Of a stretch of 64,000 nucleotides of DNA, positions 32,914-42,536 are shown piece after piece (position 1 is the first letter of the stretch; each line of letters opens with the position of its first letter). The position numbers and the translations under genes are program-made. Source of the DNA: Chloroflexota bacterium (GTDB taxonomy: Bacteria > Chloroflexota > Dormibacteria > Dormibacterales > Dormibacteraceae); the NCBI GenBank assembly GCA_005882115.1, contig VBEG01000025.1:1-64000 (forward strand), in the 5' to 3' direction. The notes below the pieces were generated by a model. It saw nothing but the letters and a program-made list of their open reading frames with translations, was not told where the DNA came from and did no database searches.

Positions 32914-34611
32914 ATGTGTGGAGTTTTTGGGATCTGCGCCACGCAAGGCGTCGACGTCGCCAACCTCACCTACTTCGGGCTGTTCTCGCTGCAGCATCGC
33001 GGCCAGGAGTCGGCCGGCATCGCGGTGTCCGACGGTTCGTCGATCCGCGTGCAGCGCGACATGGGCCTGGTCGCGCAGGTTTTCTCCCCTGCGCAGATCA
33101 AGGACCTGGGCGAGGGGTCGATCCTCGCGCTTGGCCACACGCGCTACTCGACGACTGGATCGAGCCGGGCCGAGAACGCGCACCCACTTCCGTTTCATCA
33201 CCCCAGCCTCGGACCGGGCGCCATCGCGCACAACGGCAACCTGCTGAACGCCCAATCGCTGCGCACGCAGCTGGAAGACCAGGGGGTCGTCTTCGAGACA
33301 GCTCTCGATACCGAGGTGATGGCGCGGCTCATCGAGAACACGCACGGCCGGACCTGGGAAGAGGTCATCCGCAGGACTTTCGCGCGCGTCGTTGGGGCCT
33401 ACTCGTGCGGCATCATCACGCCTCGCCAGCTCATCGCGCTCCGCGACCCGTTTGGGTTCCGGCCGCTGTGCATCGGCTACATTCCGCTGGCAGGACAGCC
33501 CGCGCACGTGATCGCGTCCGAGACCTGCGCGCTGGACACCGTGCACGCGAACTTCGTGCGCGAGGTGCAACCCGGCGAGATGGTGATCATGGACGAGCAC
33601 GGGGTGCACAGCGTCAGCTTCCAGGCATCCAACAAGCACGCGATGTGCGTCTTCGAGTTCATCTACTTCGCACGGCCCGACTCCATCCTCAAGAACTGCG
33701 AGCTGGAGGACGCGCGCATTCGGATGGGCCACGAGCTGGCTCAGGAAGCGCCAGTCGACGCCGATATGGTGGTCGCGTTTCCCGACTCGGGCACTCCGGC
33801 GGCGATTGGCTACGCGGAAGCGGCCGGCATTCCCTTCCGCGAGGCCTTGATGAAGAGCCGCTACATCAACCGGACATTCATCCAGCCGGACCAGTCGCTC
33901 CGCGAGGCCGGCGTGATGCTCAAGCTCAACGCTCTACCGCGCTCGATCAGAGGAAAGAGGCTGATCGCGGTCGACGACTCGATCGTCCGCGGCACCACCT
34001 CCCGCCGCATCATCGAGCGGCTTCGCGCTGCCGGGGCGAGCGAGATTCACATGCGTATCTCCAGCCCCCCAATGCGATATCCGTGCTTCATGGGGGTTGA
34101 CATCGGCTCCACCAAGGAGCTCATCGCGGCCGGCCGCTCGGTCGACGAGGTGCGTCGCCAGATCGGCGCCGACTCGCTTCACTATCTTTCGATCCCGGGC
34201 TTGATCCGGGCGATCGGGCGAGGGACCGCGCAGGAGTTCTGCCGCGCCTGCTTCGACGGCTCGTACCCGGTGCCCGTCCCGCAGCGGCGAGGGGTTGTCG
34301 TACGCCGCGGCCGGCGTCGACATCGAGGCCTACGAGCGCGTGCTGGAGCGGGTCAAGCCGCTGATCGCGGCCACGCAGGGCAAGGAGGTCGCTGTCGGCG
34401 TCGGGCCGTTCGCGGGCCTCTACGCCCTGCCCGGCGGTGGACACCTCGCGGCCAGCACCGACGGCGTCGGCACCAAGATCAAGGTGGCGATCGCCACCGG
34501 CAACCACCGCGTCATCGGCTCCGACATCGTGAACCACTGCGTCAACGACATCGCGACAGCCCGCGCGCGACCCCTTTTCTTTCTCGACTACTTCGCCACA
34601 GGAAAACTTGA
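32914..34611 (+). CDS. purF: Amidophosphoribosyltransferase; ORF runs about 106 codons into purM
   Basis: MCGVFGICATQG, LQHRGQESAGIAV, VDDSIVRGTTSRRI; no in-frame stop until 34611. Confidence 0.9.
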   Translation: MCGVFGICATQGVDVANLTYFGLFSLQHRGQESAGIAVSDGSSIRVQRDMGLVAQVFSPAQIKDLGEGSILALGHTRYSTTGSSRAENAHPLPFHHPSLGPGAIAHNGNLLNAQSLRTQLEDQGVVFETALDTEVMARLIENTHGRTWEEVIRRTFARVVGAYSCGIITPRQLIALRDPFGFRPLCIGYIPLAGQPAHVIASETCALDTVHANFVREVQPGEMVIMDEHGVHSVSFQASNKHAMCVFEFIYFARPDSILKNCELEDARIRMGHELAQEAPVDADMVVAFPDSGTPAAIGYAEAAGIPFREALMKSRYINRTFIQPDQSLREAGVMLKLNALPRSIRGKRLIAVDDSIVRGTTSRRIIERLRAAGASEIHMRISSPPMRYPCFMGVDIGSTKELIAAGRSVDEVRRQIGADSLHYLSIPGLIRAIGRGTAQEFCRACFDGSYPVPVPQRRGVVVRRGRRRHRGLRARAGAGQAADRGHAGQGGRCRRRAVRGPLRPARRWTPRGQHRRRRHQDQGGDRHRQPPRHRLRHREPLRQRHRDSPRATPFLSRLLRHRKT

Positions 34612-35233
34612 GCCTGACGTTTTCGCGCAGCTGATCGAAGGCATGACATCGGCCTGTGGCGAGGCGGGATGCGCCTTGCTCGGCGGCGAGACCGCGGAGA
34701 TGCCCGGCGTCTACGCGCTGGGCGACTACGACCTGGCGGGCTTCATCGTCGGCATGGTCGAGGCCGGTTCACGTCGCGAGCCGATCAAGGCTGGCGACCT
34801 ACTCGTCGGGCTGCCCTCGACCGGCTTGCATACGAATGGTTACTCGCTCGCGCGCAAGGTGTTCGCCAACGTGCCTCTGAGCGGTGTGCTCGCGGACGAG
34901 CTGATGGCGCCGCATGTTTCTTATCTGGGCGACCTGGCCGGCATCCGCTGGAAGGGCGCCGCGCACATCACAGGTGGTGGGATCCTGGGCAACCTACCGC
35001 GCTGCCTGCCCGACGGAATCGCCGCGCGCCTGGACCGTGCGGCGTGGACGGTCCCGCCGATCTTCGACCTCATCCGGGAACGGGGTCGCGTCGCCGACGA
35101 TGAGATGTACGCGACGTTCAACATGGGGCTGGGCATGATCCTGGTCGTCGCCCGCGAGGCTGTTCCACCGGGAGCGTTGGTAGTCGGCCAGGTCGTCCGC
35201 CAGACCGGCCCCGAGCGGGTGATGATCAGCTGA
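34295..35233 (+). CDS. purM: Phosphoribosylformylglycinamidine cyclo-ligase
   Basis: AGVDIEAYERVLERVKPL, STDGVGTKIKVA, HITGGGILGNLPR; TTG start. Confidence 0.94.
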   Translation: MSYAAAGVDIEAYERVLERVKPLIAATQGKEVAVGVGPFAGLYALPGGGHLAASTDGVGTKIKVAIATGNHRVIGSDIVNHCVNDIATARARPLFFLDYFATGKLEPDVFAQLIEGMTSACGEAGCALLGGETAEMPGVYALGDYDLAGFIVGMVEAGSRREPIKAGDLLVGLPSTGLHTNGYSLARKVFANVPLSGVLADELMAPHVSYLGDLAGIRWKGAAHITGGGILGNLPRCLPDGIAARLDRAAWTVPPIFDLIRERGRVADDEMYATFNMGLGMILVVAREAVPPGALVVGQVVRQTGPERVMIS

Positions 35234-35802
35234 AGATCGGAGTCTGCGTCTCGGGTCAGGGAACCAACCTACGCAATCTCGTCGAGCACGGGATCAACGT
35301 CGTCGCCGTCGCCACGAACCGACCGTCGTGCGGAGGCGCCGCCTACGCGCGTGAGCAACGCATTCCACTGGGTGAGCTGTCGCAGAAGGCCTTTGAGTCA
35401 GCGGAGGCTCGGGACATGGCGATGCGCGATTTCTTCCGTGACCATCGCGTCGAGATGGTGGTCGACGCGGGCTACGACCGCATCCACACGAGGCCTTTTC
35501 TCGACGCCTTTGCAAACCGGCTCATCAACGTGCACCCGTCGCTGCTGCCGCAGTTCGCCGGAGGCATGGACGCCATCGAGCGCGCCTTGGCGAGCGGCGC
35601 GCGGGAAACTGGGGCGACCGTGCACCTGGTGACCGCAGACGTTGACGCCGGGCCCATCCTGCTTCAGCAGGCGGTCCCGATCCGTGTCGGCGACACGGTG
35701 CAGACTCTGCGCGAGAGGGTGCGCGAAGCGGAACACCGAATCCTGCCGCAGGCTGTGCGGCTCATGGAGGCACGGCTTGCCAACCGCTCTTCTGTCCGTT
35801 AG
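35230..35802 (+). CDS. purN: Phosphoribosylglycinamide formyltransferase, apparent CTG start
   Basis: KIGVCVSGQGTNLRNL ... INVHPSLLPQFAGG; conserved N-terminus lies upstream of the first ATG (35416). Confidence 0.9.
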   Translation: MKIGVCVSGQGTNLRNLVEHGINVVAVATNRPSCGGAAYAREQRIPLGELSQKAFESAEARDMAMRDFFRDHRVEMVVDAGYDRIHTRPFLDAFANRLINVHPSLLPQFAGGMDAIERALASGARETGATVHLVTADVDAGPILLQQAVPIRVGDTVQTLRERVREAEHRILPQAVRLMEARLANRSSVR

Positions 35803-37303
35803 CGACAAGACGGGTCTCGCCGCATTCGCGCGCGGACTCCAGCGGCTCGGCTACGAGCTGTTCGCGACCGGGAGCACGCTCAAGGTGATTGAGGACGCGG
35901 CGCTCGATGCCCGTCCCGTGAGCGAGCTGACCGGTTTCCCCGAGATGATGGACGGCCGGATCAAGACGCTTCACCCTGGGGTCCACGCAGGCATCCTGGC
36001 CCGGCGCGACAAGCCCGAGCATCTCGCCGCGCTCGCCGAGCACGGTCTGCGCCAGATCGACCTCGTGTGCTGCAACCTGTACCCGTTCGTCGACACGGTG
36101 CATAAGCCCGACGCCACATTCGAAGAAGCGATCGAGCAGATCGATATCGGCGGCCCCACGATGATCCGCGCGGCGGCGAAAAACCACGAGTCGGTCGTGG
36201 TCATCGTCCGGCCTCAGCGCTACTCGGAGATCCTCGGCGCGCTGCATGAAGCGACCCTTGACCTCGAAGCGCGCCGGCGCCTGGCGGCGGAGGCATTCGC
36301 CCATACCTCGGCCTACGACGCGTGGATCGCGGCCTACTTGAGGCGCGGCGAGCGCAACGGATTCCCACCCGAGATCTCGATTGCCGGCTCGCTCGCCGAA
36401 CCTCTCAAGTACGGCGAGAACGAGCACCAGAAAGCGGCCTTCTACCGGCTTGGCCCTGACGCGGCCGGCATCGGGGGCGCGCGACAGGTGCAAGGCGGCC
36501 CTCCCGGATTCAACAATCTCCAGGACGCCTCCGCCGCGTTCCAGCTGGTGATGGACTATGCAAGGCCGGCGGCCGCGATCATCAAGCACATGAACCCGTG
36601 CGGCCTTGCCGTGGCGGACGAAATCTCGATCGCCTATCGCATGGCGTACGAGTGCGACAGGGTCGCGGCCTTCGGAGGCGTCGTCGCGGTCAACCGTCCG
36701 CTCGATCGGGCCACGGCGGAACAGATCGTGCAGATCGTGACCCACATGGTCGTGGCGCCGGACATCCTCGACGAGACGCACGACGTCCTTGCGCGTCGCA
36801 AGAACATGATCGTCCTGGTTGCGCAGCCGGCGCGAAACGGACTGTTTGACCTCGATGTTCGGTCGGTGCCGGGCGGGCTGCTGGTCCAGGAATGGGACCG
36901 CGCGCGGTTTGATCGCGCGACGGCCAAGACCGTCACGCGGCGCGCGCCGACCGAGGCGGAGTGGGAACAGCTCGGCCTGGCATGGACAGCGGTCAAGCAC
37001 GTCAAGTCCAATGCGATCGTGTTGTTCAAGGAAGGTTCAGCGGTCGGCGTGGGAGCGGGTCAGATGTCGCGCGTCGAAGCGGTTGAGCTCGCGGTGCAGC
37101 GGGCCGGCGACAGATCGCGCGGCTCGGTGATGGCCTCGGATGCTTTCTTTCCGTTTGCCGACGGGCTGGAGGCCGGCATCCGCGCCGGCGTGACTGCCGC
37201 CATCCAGCCAGGCGGTTCGGTCAAGGATGCGGAGGTGATAGCCGCCGCGGATGACGCGGGCATCGCGATGGTCATGACCGGCCAACGCCATTTCAAGCAC
37301 TGA
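35777..37303 (+). CDS. purH: Bifunctional AICAR formyltransferase/IMP cyclohydrolase
   Basis: ALLSVSDKTGLAAFARGL, MDGRIKTLHPGVHAGIL, KYGENEHQKAAFY, KHVKSNAIVL; TTG start. Confidence 0.96.
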   Translation: MPTALLSVSDKTGLAAFARGLQRLGYELFATGSTLKVIEDAALDARPVSELTGFPEMMDGRIKTLHPGVHAGILARRDKPEHLAALAEHGLRQIDLVCCNLYPFVDTVHKPDATFEEAIEQIDIGGPTMIRAAAKNHESVVVIVRPQRYSEILGALHEATLDLEARRRLAAEAFAHTSAYDAWIAAYLRRGERNGFPPEISIAGSLAEPLKYGENEHQKAAFYRLGPDAAGIGGARQVQGGPPGFNNLQDASAAFQLVMDYARPAAAIIKHMNPCGLAVADEISIAYRMAYECDRVAAFGGVVAVNRPLDRATAEQIVQIVTHMVVAPDILDETHDVLARRKNMIVLVAQPARNGLFDLDVRSVPGGLLVQEWDRARFDRATAKTVTRRAPTEAEWEQLGLAWTAVKHVKSNAIVLFKEGSAVGVGAGQMSRVEAVELAVQRAGDRSRGSVMASDAFFPFADGLEAGIRAGVTAAIQPGGSVKDAEVIAAADDAGIAMVMTGQRHFKH

Positions 37304-37315
37304 GGCGCGACGCTC

Positions 37316-38062
37316 TTGACTAGGCGTTTCGGCGAAGAAGGGCGCGAGCTTTCTTACGGCAGCTATCTCAAGGTGCCGGAGCTGCTGCAGCTCCAGCAGG
37401 GACTGAGCGAGGAGCACGACGAGCTGCTCTTCATCGTCGCCCACCAGGTTTACGAGCTCTGGTTCAAGGTCGTCTTGTTCGAGCTCGAGGCCGCGCGCGG
37501 CCGGATCGACGCCGACGACATCTTCTTCGCCCGCCACCACCTTCATCGCGTCCATGTGATCGAGGGGCTGCTTGTGGAGCAGATCGAAGTCCTCGAGACG
37601 ATGTCGCCGCAGGACTTTCTCGCGTTTCGCTCCAAGCTCGCGCCGGCGAGCGGATTTCAATCTGTGCAGTTTCGCGAGATCGAATTTCTCTCGGGGCTCA
37701 AAGACCCGAAGTACCTCGCCCGCCTCGAGGGCACGGCGGAAGAGATGAGCCGGCTCCGTAAGCGCCTCGAGGAGCCCACGGTGGACGACGCGTTTCGCGG
37801 GCTCGTGAAACGCCGCGGCTCACCGGCGTTGACCGACATCTTCCGCGACCGCGAGCGATACGGCGACCTCTTCGACCTCTGCGAAGGGTTGCTGAACCAC
37901 GACGAGACGTTTGCCCACTGGCGCGCGCGCCACGTGCTCATGGTCGAGCGACAGATCGGAAGCAAGACCGGGACGGGTGGCAGCACGGGTGCCCAGTACC
38001 TGCGCAGCACGCTCGGCAAACGGTTCTACCCCGAGCTCTGGGAGGTCCGCTCGCAGCTTTGA
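37316..38062 (+). CDS. Tryptophan 2,3-dioxygenase family protein
   Basis: SYGSYLKVPELLQLQ, HDELLFIVAHQVYELWFK, GTGGSTGAQYLRSTLGKRFYPELW. Confidence 0.93.
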   Translation: MTRRFGEEGRELSYGSYLKVPELLQLQQGLSEEHDELLFIVAHQVYELWFKVVLFELEAARGRIDADDIFFARHHLHRVHVIEGLLVEQIEVLETMSPQDFLAFRSKLAPASGFQSVQFREIEFLSGLKDPKYLARLEGTAEEMSRLRKRLEEPTVDDAFRGLVKRRGSPALTDIFRDRERYGDLFDLCEGLLNHDETFAHWRARHVLMVERQIGSKTGTGGSTGAQYLRSTLGKRFYPELWEVRSQL

Positions 38063-38238
38063 GTGGCGACTTCCCGGGCGAGCGGCCGGAGCATCACATG
38101 AAGAAGGTCCGCGTCGAGGCGCCGAAGGTCACGTGCGGCTCCTGCAGGAAGTTCGATGGCATCGCCTGGTGCCGGCACTGGAACTTCCACACCACGGCCG
38201 AATCGCCGCCTTGCCGCTTCTACCTGAAGGCGCGATGA
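38059..38238 (+). CDS. Small Cys-rich putative metal-binding protein
   Basis: VTCGSCRKFDGIAWCRHWNFHTTAESPPCRFYLKAR; absent from ORF track; TTGA/ATGA overlaps with both neighbours. Confidence 0.65.
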   Translation: MSGDFPGERPEHHMKKVRVEAPKVTCGSCRKFDGIAWCRHWNFHTTAESPPCRFYLKAR

Positions 38239-39293
38239 CGCCGGTTGAAGCGCGGGCCAGCTTTCCCGTCCTCGGGCGGTGCGCGTACCTGAACGCGGGG
38301 TCGGTTGGACCGTTGTCGAGGCGCACGTTCGAGGCGATGCAGTCCGCCGAGAAGGCCGCGCTGGAGCAGGGCCGAGGCGGGATGTCGGTCTGGGAGGGGG
38401 CGGCGGCCAAGGAGACTGCGCTTCGCGAGCGGATCGCGGCCCTGCTCCACGTCCCGTTGGAAACGATCGTCTTGACGACCTCGACCACCGAGGGCTGCAA
38501 CCTTGTGGTCACCGCCCTGCGCCTGACCCTGGACGACGAGGTCGTGACCACCGACGGCGAGCATCCCGGTCTGCTCATGCCTCTGCTCGCGTCAGGTGCC
38601 ACGGTCAGGAAGGCCGGCGTCATGCAGCGGCCGGCCTGCGACGCGCTGGCGGCGATCCTCTCGGAGGTCACGCCGCGCACTCGGCTGATCGCCCTCTCGC
38701 ACGTGCTGTGGCTCGACGGCCATGTCCTTCCCCTCGCGGAGATCAAACGGGCCACGGGCCTGCCACTGCTCGTGGATGGAGCGCAATCGGTAGGTGCGAT
38801 ACCGGTCGAGGCTTCGGTCGCCGACTGGTACACGGTGTCGGGCCAGAAGTGGCTGTGCGGGCCAGAGACCACCGGCGCCCTCTACGTCGGCGGGCTGGAG
38901 CGACTGCGGCCGCAGATCCAGAGCTCCGCCGCGTCGGCGCGGACCGACGCCGGGCGGCTCGCCCTGGTCCATCTCGCGCCGGCGATGGTGGCGGGCCTGC
39001 TGGCGGCTGTCGAAGACCTTCCTGACTGGGGAATCGAGCGCGCCGCGAGCCTGGTCGCGCGCTGCCGAGAGTCGTTGCTGGCGGCCGGAGTCGAGGTTCG
39101 GACCGAGGCCGGGCAGGGCACGCTGATCTCATTCCGTGTTCCCGGCGACCCAGCGGCGGCGGTCAAGGCCGCTGAGAAAAGACAGATCGTGATCCGCAGT
39201 CTGCCGGACGGTTGGCTTCGGGCATCCATCGGATGGTGGAACGACGAGGCGGACATCGCCCGCCTCGTCGGGTTCGCGCGGGAGGCCCGTTAG
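38235..39293 (+). CDS. Class V aminotransferase-fold PLP enzyme
   Basis: LNAGSVGPLSRRTFEAM, VDGAQSVGAIPV, SGQKWLCGPETTGALYV. Confidence 0.88.
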   Translation: MTPVEARASFPVLGRCAYLNAGSVGPLSRRTFEAMQSAEKAALEQGRGGMSVWEGAAAKETALRERIAALLHVPLETIVLTTSTTEGCNLVVTALRLTLDDEVVTTDGEHPGLLMPLLASGATVRKAGVMQRPACDALAAILSEVTPRTRLIALSHVLWLDGHVLPLAEIKRATGLPLLVDGAQSVGAIPVEASVADWYTVSGQKWLCGPETTGALYVGGLERLRPQIQSSAASARTDAGRLALVHLAPAMVAGLLAAVEDLPDWGIERAASLVARCRESLLAAGVEVRTEAGQGTLISFRVPGDPAAAVKAAEKRQIVIRSLPDGWLRASIGWWNDEADIARLVGFAREAR

Positions 39294-40744
39294 GCCGCCT
39301 CGACCTCCGCCGCATCCACCTGCTGGACGGCGCGTGCGCTCCGCCAGGCGGCCGCCGGCCGAAGCACCGTGGTGACGACAAGCAGGCCGAGCGCAACGCT
39401 GCCCGCCGCGAGCAGGAACCCAAGGTCGTAGCCGGAGGTCAGGGCGGCCTGCAGCGGCTCGCCCTGAGCAACGAGAGAGGTCGCGTGGTCGGTCACGACG
39501 GCGCCGAACGCCGCCAGGCCGAGAGCGCCACCGACCTGCATCGCGACGTTGCTGAAGCCCGAGGCCAACCCCGCGTCGGAGGTCGCCACCTCGGACATCG
39601 AGATCGTCAGCAGGGGCAGGAACGACAGCCCCGCGCCGGTTCCCAGCAGAGCGTAGGCGATGAACATCCAGGGCAGGTAGCTCGAGGTCTGCCCGAGTGT
39701 GGAAAGCACAAGGAGGGCGCCGATGATTGTCGCCAACCCAACCATGAGCAGATTTCGCGGACCCACGCGGGCCATCAGCCTGGCCGAGATGCCGGCCGAC
39801 ATGACGCCGATCGCCAGCGTCGTCGGAAGGAATGCCAGCCCTGTGGCGATCGCGCTGAAACCGCGGATGTGCTGCAGATAGAGGACTCCGACGAAGAAGT
39901 TGGTGAACATCCCGGCCACGAGCAGGCCGCGCGCGGCGCTCGCGCCCGTCAGCGATCGAATTCGGAAGACGCGCAACGGCATGATCGGGTTCGCCAGCCG
40001 CGACTCGAGGAGAACGAACGCAGCCACCAGTGCGGCCGCTGCGCCAGTCGTGACCAGCGTGTGCGCCGAGGTCCAACCGAAATCGGCGGCTGTCACGATG
40101 CCGTAGACGCCCACCATCAGGGCCGCCGTGATGAGGATCGCGCCCGCGATGTCGACCCCCTGGTCGAGCCCGAGCCCGTCGTTCTCCTTGATCAGCCACG
40201 CGCCGAGGGCGAGGGTCGCGATCCCGATCGGCAGGTTGATGAAGAAGATCCAGTGCCAGCTCACCCACTGGGTGAGCGCACCACCGGCAAGCAGGCCGAG
40301 AGAGCCCCCGCCCGCGATGACGAACGTGAACACGCTCATGGCCTTCGCGCGCTCAGCGGGCTTCTGAAACTCGGTGACGATGATCGCGAGGATCACGCCA
40401 GCCGACAGGGAGCCGCCGAGGCCCTGGAGGAACCTGCCGGTGATCAACTGCGATGACTCCTGGGCGAAGCCGCTGCCAACCGAAGCGACCGTGAACAGGA
40501 AGACGCCGGCCATGAAGACCTTGCGCCGCCCGATGAGGTCGCCCACCCGGCCCGCGACCAGCAAAAAGCTGCCGTAGGCGATCGCGTAGGCGTTGACAAC
40601 CCAGGTCAGACTTGCCTCGCTGAAGCCGAGGTCGAGCTGGATGGAGGGCAGCGCCACGTTGACGATGGTCGCGTCGAGCATGATCATCAGCTGTCCAAGA
40701 CAAACCACCACCAGGGCCGCCCAACGTCGAAAATCCGAACTCAT
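39290..40744 (-). CDS. MFS drug transporter, DHA2/EmrB-QacA type
   Basis: LGQLMIMLDATIVNVALPSIQ, multiple TMs. Confidence 0.93.
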   Translation of the reverse strand: MSSDFRRWAALVVVCLGQLMIMLDATIVNVALPSIQLDLGFSEASLTWVVNAYAIAYGSFLLVAGRVGDLIGRRKVFMAGVFLFTVASVGSGFAQESSQLITGRFLQGLGGSLSAGVILAIIVTEFQKPAERAKAMSVFTFVIAGGGSLGLLAGGALTQWVSWHWIFFINLPIGIATLALGAWLIKENDGLGLDQGVDIAGAILITAALMVGVYGIVTAADFGWTSAHTLVTTGAAAALVAAFVLLESRLANPIMPLRVFRIRSLTGASAARGLLVAGMFTNFFVGVLYLQHIRGFSAIATGLAFLPTTLAIGVMSAGISARLMARVGPRNLLMVGLATIIGALLVLSTLGQTSSYLPWMFIAYALLGTGAGLSFLPLLTISMSEVATSDAGLASGFSNVAMQVGGALGLAAFGAVVTDHATSLVAQGEPLQAALTSGYDLGFLLAAGSVALGLLVVTTVLRPAAAWRSARAVQQVDAAEVEAA

Positions 40745-40776
40745 ATGCTCCTCCCGAACAAAACAACCGAAGCTAG

Positions 40777-40800
40777 GATGATCACTATAATAGGATCATC
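40777..40800. promoter_or_regulatory. Candidate MarR operator GATGATC-ACTATAATAG-GATCATC
   Basis: Perfect 7-bp arms; TATAAT in the spacer; between divergent MFS and MarR genes. Confidence 0.7.
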
Positions 40801-40849
40801 ATGCTCCTTATTGCATGGATTATCTCGGGAGTGGGAACATTAATACTCA

Positions 40850-41341
40850 GTGATAGAATTGATTGACGTGAACGACAGCGCCGGGCGCGCGCAGGGCGCA
40901 TCCCCGGACGAGCGGCGCTCGCATCGGGGGCTCGTCTCGCTTGTGACCCAGCTTTCCAAGGCGCTTCACCGCCGGTCGACGGACGAGCTCCTCGGCATGC
41001 GGCTCAAGCCCTACATGGCGCTCGGCTACATCCGGGACCACCCCGGGACGACACAGCAGGAGCTCGAAAACGGACTTTTCATGGACGCCAACACGGTCGT
41101 TCTGATCCTCAACGAGCTCGAGGCGGCGCAGTTCTCAGTCCGCCGCCGCGATCCGCAGGACCGCCGCCGCCACATCGTCGAGCTCACCGCCGCCGGACGC
41201 CGCGCCCTGGAACGCGCGGACAAGGCGAGAGAGAGCCTGGAGGATGAGATCCTCGCGCCGCTGTCGCCGGAGGAGCGCAAGACCCTCAGCAAGCTTGTCG
41301 AGCGGGTGCTAGACGGAATGCTTCAGGAGTCGAAGGTCTAA
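40850..41341 (+). CDS. MarR family transcriptional regulator
   Basis: GTTQQELENGLFMDANTVVLILNELEAAQFSVRRRDPQDRRRHIVELT; start uncertain. Confidence 0.92.
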   Translation: MIELIDVNDSAGRAQGASPDERRSHRGLVSLVTQLSKALHRRSTDELLGMRLKPYMALGYIRDHPGTTQQELENGLFMDANTVVLILNELEAAQFSVRRRDPQDRRRHIVELTAAGRRALERADKARESLEDEILAPLSPEERKTLSKLVERVLDGMLQESKV

Positions 41342-41345
41342 AGGT

Positions 41346-42509
41346 CTAGTTCAGCCGCTCCAGGATCATGGCCATTCCCTGGCCGCCGCCGACGCACATC
41401 GTCTCCAGGCCGAAGGTCTTGTCCTTCTCCTCCAGGCCATTCAGAAGCGTGCAGAGGATGCGCGCACCCGTCATGCCGAAGGGGTGGCCTAGGGCGATCG
41501 CCCCGCCGTGAGGGTTCAGCTTGTCGCTGAAGGGGTCGACCCCGATGCCGCGCGCCGAGGGGATGACCTGCGCCGCGAAGGCCTCGTTGATCTCGACGAT
41601 GTCGATGTCGTCGATGCTCATCCTGGCGCGCTTGAGCGCCTGCCTCGAGGCGTCGATCGGGCCGAGGCCCATGAACTCCGGTTCCAGCGCCGAAAGTCCG
41701 GTGGCAACCACGCGGGCGATGGGTTTGATGCCGAGCTCGTTGGCTCGGCGCTCCGACATGACGACGACCGCGGCGGCGCCGTCGTTCAGCGGGCACGCGT
41801 TGCCTGCCGTCACGGTGCCGTTCTCGCGGAACGCCGGCTGCAGGGTTGCCAGCACCTCCATCGTCGTCCCGGGACGCGGGCCGTCGTCCTTGGTGAACGT
41901 CTGGCCGTTGGGCAGCGGGACCGGAATGATCTCGAGATCGAAAAAGCCGTCGTCGCGCGCCTTGACGGCTGCGTTCTGGCTCTTGACCGCGAAGCGATCC
42001 TGCTCTTCGCGGCTGATCTTCTCCCGCTGGGCCACGTTCTCCGCGGTCTGGCCCATCGCGATGTAGATATCGGGATATTCCTCGGTGTTGCCGGGGACTA
42101 GCTTCGGGTTGTAGGTGTCGGGGGCGTCCGGGTAACCACTGCCGTATCGCGACACGCACTCGACACCGACCGAAAGAAACACATCGCCCTCGCCCGCCTC
42201 GATGGCGTGCGCAGCCATGCGAGTCGTCATCAGCGACGAGGAGCAGTACCGGTTGACGGTCACACCGGGCACGTCCAGGCGCGCCAGGATCGACACCACG
42301 CGGCCGATGTTGTGCCCCTGCTCGCCGCCGGGAAGGCCGCACCCACAGATCAAGTCTTCAATCTGAGTTGGGTCGAGCGCGGGAACCTTGTCGAGGACTT
42401 TGGTCACGACGTGCGCCGCGAGGTCGTCAGGTCTGAGGTCGACGAGTGAGCCTTTGCGCGCCCGGCCGATCGGCGACCGACCGTACGCGACGATCACCGC
42501 ATCTGTCAT
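41346..42509 (-). CDS. Acetyl-CoA C-acyltransferase (thiolase)
   Basis: VNRYCSSSLMTTRMAAHAIEAGEGD, EINEAFAAQVI, NPHGGAIALGHPFGMTGAR. Confidence 0.95.
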   Translation of the reverse strand: MTDAVIVAYGRSPIGRARKGSLVDLRPDDLAAHVVTKVLDKVPALDPTQIEDLICGCGLPGGEQGHNIGRVVSILARLDVPGVTVNRYCSSSLMTTRMAAHAIEAGEGDVFLSVGVECVSRYGSGYPDAPDTYNPKLVPGNTEEYPDIYIAMGQTAENVAQREKISREEQDRFAVKSQNAAVKARDDGFFDLEIIPVPLPNGQTFTKDDGPRPGTTMEVLATLQPAFRENGTVTAGNACPLNDGAAAVVVMSERRANELGIKPIARVVATGLSALEPEFMGLGPIDASRQALKRARMSIDDIDIVEINEAFAAQVIPSARGIGVDPFSDKLNPHGGAIALGHPFGMTGARILCTLLNGLEEKDKTFGLETMCVGGGQGMAMILERLN

Positions 42510-42536
42510 GGCACGGTTATACGCCGACCCGCACAG

